This document shows positions 15,857 to 19,311 of a stretch of 19,311 nt of DNA, in pieces (the stretch's first letter is position 1; each line of letters begins with the position of its first letter). The notes below the pieces were generated by a model, which did no database searches, had not been told where the DNA came from, and saw only the letters and a program-made list of their open reading frames with translations. This stretch comes from Negativicutes bacterium (lineage in GTDB: Bacteria > Bacillota_C > Negativicutes > Sporomusales_B > JARLHX01), in contig JARLHY010000094.1 of assembly GCA_031292015.1 (NCBI GenBank), forward strand, positions 1 through 19,311, given 5' to 3'. Position numbers and translations under genes: made by a program.

Positions 15857-16510
15857 TCAGCGTTTGTTCAGCCGCCGGGCCGCGTAGTCGCCGCAGGACT
15901 GAACCAGTTGGACCATCACAATCAGGATGACCACCGTAGCCAGCATCACATCCGGGCGAAAGCGCTGGTATCCGTAGCGGATCGCCAGATCTCCCAGCCC
16001 GCCCCCGCCAATGGCTCCGGCCATGGCCGAAAAGCCGATCAAGCTGACGATGGTGATGGTAATCCCCAGCACGATGGACGACAGAGCCTCCGGGACCAGC
16101 ACTTTCCGGACGATTTGCAGCGGCGACGCCCCCATGGCCTGAGCCGCTTCGACGACTCCGTGATCGACGCTGCGGATGGCGCTTTCAACGATCCGGCCCA
16201 GGAAGGGAATAGCCGCGATGCTTAAAGGGACAATGGCGGCGTTGGTGCCGATGGAAGTCCCGACAATCATCCGGGTCAGGGGGATGATGGCCACCATCAA
16301 TATGATAAAAGGCGTCGACCGGGCGGCGTTGACGATGCCGCCAAGCACCGCGTTGAGCTTCCGGTTCTCCATAATATGGCCCTTGCCGGTGGTCACAAGA
16401 ATGACGCCCAGGGGCAGACCCGCGGCGGTCGCTATCACTGCCGAAACTCCCACCATATAGATGGTCTCCAACAGCGATTCAGCCAGTAATGCGCTGATGT
16501 TTTGCCACAT
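15857..16510 (-). CDS. metI: Methionine ABC transporter permease
   Basis: A 217-residue inner-membrane permease of the D-methionine/methionine importer, with five or so hydrophobic helices. The EAA loop that docks on the ATPase is visible as EAAQAMGASPLQIVRKVLVPEA (about 140-161, first part shown by EAAQAMGA). Family blocks include ARSTPFIILMVAIIPLTR and GAIGGGGLGDLAIRYGYQRF near the C-terminus. Its start at 16510 overlaps the end of metN (stop at 16479) by 32 bases, which implies translational coupling. It is the last gene of the operon, followed by a strong terminator. Confidence 0.94.
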   Translation of the reverse strand: MWQNISALLAESLLETIYMVGVSAVIATAAGLPLGVILVTTGKGHIMENRKLNAVLGGIVNAARSTPFIILMVAIIPLTRMIVGTSIGTNAAIVPLSIAAIPFLGRIVESAIRSVDHGVVEAAQAMGASPLQIVRKVLVPEALSSIVLGITITIVSLIGFSAMAGAIGGGGLGDLAIRYGYQRFRPDVMLATVVILIVMVQLVQSCGDYAARRLNKR

Positions 16511-17537
16511 AGCCGATCACCTCGATTCCCAGATCATAGTGCTGCAGATAGTTGAGTGCGCCCAGGACAGCCGGCTGTTCGCCCGACAGCTCCACGACCA
16601 GCGTCCCGAAGAGAGTTTCCTGGATGGTGTCGATACTGCCGAAGAGGATGTTGACATCGACATGAAATTTGCGGACCAGCCTGGCGATGACCGGCTCTTC
16701 CGCCGACCGGCCCAGAAAAGTCAGCCGCAGCATCAGGCTGCCGCCTTCCACCGGGTCGGGATAAAAGGTATGGCCGGCAAGGCTGGCCGGCAAGTCGTGG
16801 CTGATGATGGTGCGGATAAAATCGCGGGTCGTCGCCGTCTGCGGCCTGACAAAAAGGTCTACGACCCTGCCCTGTTCAATAATGACACCGTCCTCGATCA
16901 CCGCGACCCGGTCGCAGATCTCCTTGATCACCTGCATTTCATGGGTGATGAGAACTATGGTCAGCCGGAATTTACGGTTGATATCCTTCAGCAGTTCAAG
17001 AATCGAGCGGGTGGTCTGGGGATCGAGGGCCGAAGTCGCCTCGTCACACAACAGGACTTTGGGCTTGCTGGCCAGGGCCCGGGCGATGGCCACCCGCTGT
17101 TTTTGGCCGCCGCTCAGTTGGGCCGGGTACTGGTCCTTGCGATCAGTCAGCCCAATCAATTCAAGCAGCGGGAAAACCTCATCCGCGATATCCTGCTTGC
17201 TTTTTCCGGCCAATTCCAGTGGGAAGGCTACATTGTCAAAAACCGTGCGACTGGACAGCAGATTAAAGTGCTGAAAAATCATGCCGATCTTAACCCTGGC
17301 CTGCCGCAGCCGGCGGCCGGACAAGGCGGTCAGCTCCTGTCCGTCTACCGTCACCGTGCCATCGGTGGGGCGTTCCAGCATATTGATGCAGCGAATCAGC
17401 GTGCTTTTTCCGGCCCCGCTTTTGCCGACAATGCCGTAAATTTCTCCTGCCGCGACCCTCAGATCGATCCCTTTCAGGGCCTGAATCGGGGTAGCCTGAC
17501 CAGGGTAAACCTTTGTTATTCCTGTGAGCTCAATCAT
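16479..17537 (-). CDS. metN: Methionine ABC transporter ATP-binding protein
   Basis: The ATPase of the methionine importer, 352 residues. Visible motifs are Walker A GKSGAGKST, a Q-loop in IFQHFNLL, the ABC signature LSGGQKQR, Walker B VLLCDEATSALD, and the switch histidine in LITHEM. The C-terminal ~90 residues (from about LMLRLTFLG) form the NIL domain, which in known MetN proteins binds methionine and inhibits transport when the cell is replete. I chose the ATG at 17537 because AAGGCGGTG lies 6 bases upstream; the GTG at 17546 overlaps that site. The gene lies about 46 bases after metQ and overlaps metI. Confidence 0.95.
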   Translation of the reverse strand: MIELTGITKVYPGQATPIQALKGIDLRVAAGEIYGIVGKSGAGKSTLIRCINMLERPTDGTVTVDGQELTALSGRRLRQARVKIGMIFQHFNLLSSRTVFDNVAFPLELAGKSKQDIADEVFPLLELIGLTDRKDQYPAQLSGGQKQRVAIARALASKPKVLLCDEATSALDPQTTRSILELLKDINRKFRLTIVLITHEMQVIKEICDRVAVIEDGVIIEQGRVVDLFVRPQTATTRDFIRTIISHDLPASLAGHTFYPDPVEGGSLMLRLTFLGRSAEEPVIARLVRKFHVDVNILFGSIDTIQETLFGTLVVELSGEQPAVLGALNYLQHYDLGIEVIGYVAKHQRITG

Positions 17538-17583
17538 GCGGGTCACCGCCTTTCAGCCGCGCCGGGAGGCACGGCAGCTTTTC

Positions 17584-18402
17584 TTACCAGGTAGGAACGA
17601 CAGAACCTTTGTACTTCTCTTCGGCCCATTGTTTGACCTCCGGGGACCGGTAGGCTTTGACCAGTTTCTGGAAGGCAGGATTGTCCTTGTCTTTGGTGCG
17701 CACGGCGATCAAATTGGCGTAAGGTGAATCGGCATCCTCGATGACGATGGCGTCTTTGGTGGGAATCAGCCCGGCGACAATAGCGTAGTTGGTGTTGATC
17801 GCCGCCGCGTCCAGATCGTCCAACGACTGCGGGACTTGAGCGGCTTCCAGTTCCCTGATCTTTACCTTTTTCGGATTGTCGGTGATGTCGGCGACGGTTG
17901 CCGCGATGCCGGCCCCTGGCCGCAGCTTGATCAACCCCGCTTTTTCCAGAACCAGCAGCGCTCTGCCGCCATTGCTGGGGTCGTTGGGAATGGCTATTGA
18001 GGCCCCGTCGGGCAGGTCGGAAAGCTTTTTGACTTTCTTGGAGTAGACGCCCATCGGAAAGATAACCGTCTTGCCGATGGACGTAATTTCATACTTGCGG
18101 TCCCTGATCTGGTTATCCAGGAAGGGTTGATGCTGATAGCTGTTGGCATCGATATCGCCCTGATTCAAGGCGATGTTCGGCGTCATATAGTCGCTGAACT
18201 CAACAATCTGAATATCCAGGCCGTCCTTGGCGGCTACCTTTTTCACCGCTTCCATGATTTCGGCGTGCGGCCCCGCCGTAACGCCGACTTTAATGCTTTT
18301 CTTTTCCGCCGGAGCCGGACCGGCCTGCTGCCCGCCGCCGCACCCGGCGGCAAGAACCCCGGCCAGGGCGGTTATAACGAATGCCGATATCCACTTTTTC
18401 AT
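17584..18402 (-). CDS. metQ: Methionine-binding lipoprotein of ABC importer
   Basis: A 272-residue substrate-binding protein of the NlpA/MetQ family, exported and lipid-anchored. The signal peptide MKKWISAFVITALAG ends at the lipobox LAAGC (C21 is the predicted lipidated cysteine), followed by a glycine-rich linker GGGQQAG. Family blocks are KVGVTAGPHAEIMEAVKK, EFSDYMTPNIALNQGDIDAN and QHQPFLDNQ. The ATG at 18402 has a GCGAGGA site about 9 bases upstream. It leads the operon metQ-metN-metI, which together import methionine (and possibly D-methionine or derivatives). The leader upstream carries a strong terminator hairpin but no S-box motif that I can see. Confidence 0.94.
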   Translation of the reverse strand: MKKWISAFVITALAGVLAAGCGGGQQAGPAPAEKKSIKVGVTAGPHAEIMEAVKKVAAKDGLDIQIVEFSDYMTPNIALNQGDIDANSYQHQPFLDNQIRDRKYEITSIGKTVIFPMGVYSKKVKKLSDLPDGASIAIPNDPSNGGRALLVLEKAGLIKLRPGAGIAATVADITDNPKKVKIRELEAAQVPQSLDDLDAAAINTNYAIVAGLIPTKDAIVIEDADSPYANLIAVRTKDKDNPAFQKLVKAYRSPEVKQWAEEKYKGSVVPTW

Positions 18403-18525
18403 TTATTTTTTCCTCGCTTTCAAATTAAAAGATCTGCTTGGCGTCCATCGACGCAGGCGGTGCGATCGCCCCCACGTATATGACCGCTATTGTCTGCTCC
18501 TTTCTCTGCTGGCCGGACAAATCAA
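18403..18525 (-). other. metQ 5' leader between hairpin and start codon
   Basis: No coding gene is evident. On the minus strand there is a small hairpin GCGTC-GATG-GACGC (about 18441-18454) and the ribosome site near 18411. I looked for a SAM-I, SAM-II or T-box consensus and found none. Confidence 0.5.
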
Positions 18526-18567
18526 AAAGGCCAAAGAGATTTATTCGAATAAACCTCTTTGGCCTTT
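18526..18567 (-). terminator. Strong terminator hairpin in the metQ leader (attenuator candidate)
   Basis: AAAGGCCAAAGAG pairs over 13 bases with CTCTTTGGCCTTT, and the centre TTTATTCGAATAAA is itself a perfect palindrome, so the stem is nearly continuous over 42 bases with one mismatch. On the minus strand it is followed by TTTTTGATTT. The hairpin begins only ~33 bases after the predicted transcription start of metQ. Confidence 0.85.
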
Positions 18568-18606
18568 AGTTGTCTAATCAGCCGTTCAAATATGATTGTT
18601 TTTTAT

Positions 18607-18635
18607 AAATTACCACTTTTTCCGGCTGCTGTCAA
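18607..18635 (-). promoter_or_regulatory. Likely promoter of the metQ-metN-metI operon
   Basis: On the minus strand: perfect -35 TTGACA (18630-18635), a 17-base spacer, and a weaker -10 TAATTT (18607-18612). Start predicted near 18600. No better promoter was seen between the hairpin at 18526-18567 and the metQ ATG. Confidence 0.6.
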
Positions 18636-18689
18636 TGGTCAGGAAATTTTTCTGGGCGACGGATCATTAAATTTTTTTTTGGATTGATG

Positions 18690-18719
18690 CTGAAAATTTT
18701 ATCTATATCATCTATGATA
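18690..18719 (+). promoter_or_regulatory. Possible promoter with overlapping palindrome before the short ORF
   Basis: A -10 TATGAT (18713-18718) lies 17 bases after a weak -35 CTGAAA (18690-18695). The -10 overlaps the inverted repeat TATCAT-CT-ATGATA (18706-18719). The predicted start is only about 10 bases before the ATG at 18736. Confidence 0.35.
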
Positions 18720-18735
18720 GCCAGGGTTAAAAATT

Positions 18736-18913
18736 ATGGAAGAAGGGGTTGGTCCTTACTCTGGCCATGCTGTTCTCGTTGTACGCCTGGGCTGACTGTC
18801 CTCAGAGTTTCATCTCGGTGCCTGAAGAGGTGGTCAAAGCCGGTTATCTGATGATGGCTCCGCCGGAAAAAATCGGACCGACACTCCGGTTTTTAGTAAA
18901 AGTTCCTGATTGA
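18736..18913 (+). pseudogene. Short secreted-peptide-like ORF with an apparent frameshift at its start
   Basis: I do not recognise a family. In the frame ending with TGA at 18911-18913 the translation reads WKKGLVLTLAMLFSLYAWAD then CPQSFISVPEEVVKAGY and so on to FLVKVPD. That is a typical signal peptide (KK, hydrophobic core, A-W-A cleavage site) followed by a short mature part of about 40 residues. There is no start codon before KKG in that frame. The ATG at 18736-18738 is followed by one extra G; without it the gene would read M-K-K-G-L-V-L-T. As it stands the ATG frame stops after 19 codons. Internal starts (TTG 18749, ATG 18767) have poor ribosome-site spacing and would lose the basic signal-peptide end. 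It may be a broken gene, a sequencing error, or a short gene starting at 18767. A clear terminator follows it. Confidence 0.45.
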
Positions 18914-18914
18914 C

Positions 18915-18951
18915 AACAAAAAGAGAACCAGCAAGCTGGTTCTCTTTTGTT
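18915..18951. terminator. Bidirectional terminator after the short ORF and the RND gene
   Basis: AAAAGAGAACCAGC (18919-18932) pairs perfectly over 14 bases with GCTGGTTCTCTTTT (18935-18948) around AA, with flanking A and T runs. It sits 2 bases past the short plus-strand ORF and 15 bases past the stop of the minus-strand RND gene at 18966. Confidence 0.92.
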
Positions 18952-18965
18952 ATTGGCAGTGTATT

Positions 18966-19136
18966 TTATTCCGGCGTCTGGGGAGTCTGAGCGCCTGCCG
19001 CTGCGTGGGGGCGGCGCTTGAGTTTCTTCGTCACCCTGTCGATCAGGACGAAGAGCACCGGGATGAGGTAGATAACTATCGAGGTGGCCATCATCATACC
19101 GCCCACCACAGCGGTGCCCATGGCGTTACGGGCGCC
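18966..19136 (-). CDS. RND efflux transporter, C-terminal fragment (AcrB-like)
   Basis: Only about the last 56 residues are readable. GARNAMGTAVVGGMMMATS followed by the hydrophobic stretch IVIYLIPVLFVLIDRV and a basic tail KKLKRRP match the final membrane helix and C-terminus of hydrophobe/amphiphile RND pumps such as AcrB/MexB, which export drugs through the envelope in diderm bacteria. The preceding family sequence is normally a short Gly/Ala-rich run (GAGAGARNA-like); here it degenerates into G/C homopolymers at about 19137 and then into poly-A, so the rest of the gene is lost to poor sequence. The stop is TAA at 18966. A full gene would be about 1,000 codons and would extend past the window. 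Confidence 0.85.
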   Translation of the reverse strand, partial: GARNAMGTAVVGGMMMATSIVIYLIPVLFVLIDRVTKKLKRRPHAAAGAQTPQTPE

Positions 19137-19311
19137 GGGGGCGGCCCCGGGGGGCCGGGCCCGCGGCCCCCCCCCCCCCAAAAAAAAAACTAAAAAAAAA
19201 AAAAATAAAAAAAAAAAAAAAAAAATATATAATAAAAAAAAAAAAAAAAATTATTTTTTTTTCGCGAAAAAGTAATGATTAAACAACGGGCTGGGGTTTT
19301 TGGGTTTTTGG
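19137..19311. other. Low-quality contig end (homopolymer artefact)
   Basis: The coding sequence of the RND gene breaks off into G and C runs (a 13-base C run at 19168-19180), then about 70 bases that are almost pure A with scattered T, then T and G runs such as GGGGTTTTTGGGTTTTTGG at the very end. This has no coding sense in any frame and is unlike the rest of the window. I read it as assembly or base-calling error and annotate nothing in it. Confidence 0.85.

Noticed and set aside
16461..17594. Long open frame (377 codons) on the plus strand opposite metN
   Set aside because: It is the antisense shadow of an ABC ATPase with all its motifs intact; the translation shows no domain or plausible start.
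18403..18600. SAM riboswitch or Met T-box upstream of metQ
   Set aside because: Neither the S-box core (GATGA, GGCAACC, GGTGCCAA-like blocks) nor the T-box GGGTGGNACCGCG sequence is present.
19181..19311. Telomere-like G/T repeats or a poly-A element at the end
   Set aside because: The region is a mixture of homopolymers directly following a broken coding frame; sequencing or assembly error is the simpler explanation.

Overview
The window looks like one end of a contig from a fairly high-G+C member of the Bacillota. The evidence is a SAM-I (S-box) leader, a tryptophan T-box leader, many sharp intrinsic terminators, strong GGAGG-type ribosome sites and a VanW-family protein. The C-terminal piece of an AcrB-like RND pump near the right end would suit a diderm Firmicute such as a Negativicutes/Sporomusa relative. 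That placement is inference, not proof.

Left part (1-3100): a heavy-metal resistance locus on the minus strand. A Zn/Cd/Pb P1B-type ATPase (3' end cut by the window edge) follows a CadC/SmtB-like ArsR-family repressor, with a clear promoter and palindromic operator. Divergent from it is a tiny cysteine-rich protein gene of unknown function. Middle-left (3111-5890): a methionine operon on the minus strand, promoter - SAM-I riboswitch - metX - metY, for homoserine acetylation followed by direct sulfhydrylation. Next (6085-9138): on the plus strand, a citrate synthase gene with inverted repeats in its promoter region, then a Trp T-box leader controlling a stand-alone trpB2 gene.

Middle (9153-12966): a minus-strand pair (VanW-family protein, then a class-I glutamine-amidotransferase-like hydrolase of the PuuD/C26 type), divergent from a plus-strand TetR repressor and DHA1-type MFS drug efflux pair. 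Right-middle (12980-15692): two minus-strand MFS carriers of the anion:cation symporter type, with no catabolic gene beside them. Right (15795-18635): the minus-strand methionine ABC importer metQ-metN-metI. It has no recognisable SAM riboswitch but carries a strong terminator hairpin just after its likely promoter. Beyond it lie a short ORF resembling a secreted peptide whose start appears frameshifted, then the RND pump C-terminus. The last ~175 bases are homopolymer-rich and look like assembly or sequencing junk.

Functional links: metX/metY make methionine, metNIQ imports it, and the two loci appear to be controlled by different leader RNAs. The other modules (metal export, drug export, tryptophan synthase beta, citrate synthase) look independent. 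I found no CRISPR array, tRNA, rRNA, transposase or phage gene. The most unusual items are the small cysteine-rich gene beside the metal locus, the T-box-controlled orphan trpB2, the metQ leader attenuator candidate, the hairpin abutting the vanW ribosome site, and the frameshifted secreted-peptide ORF.
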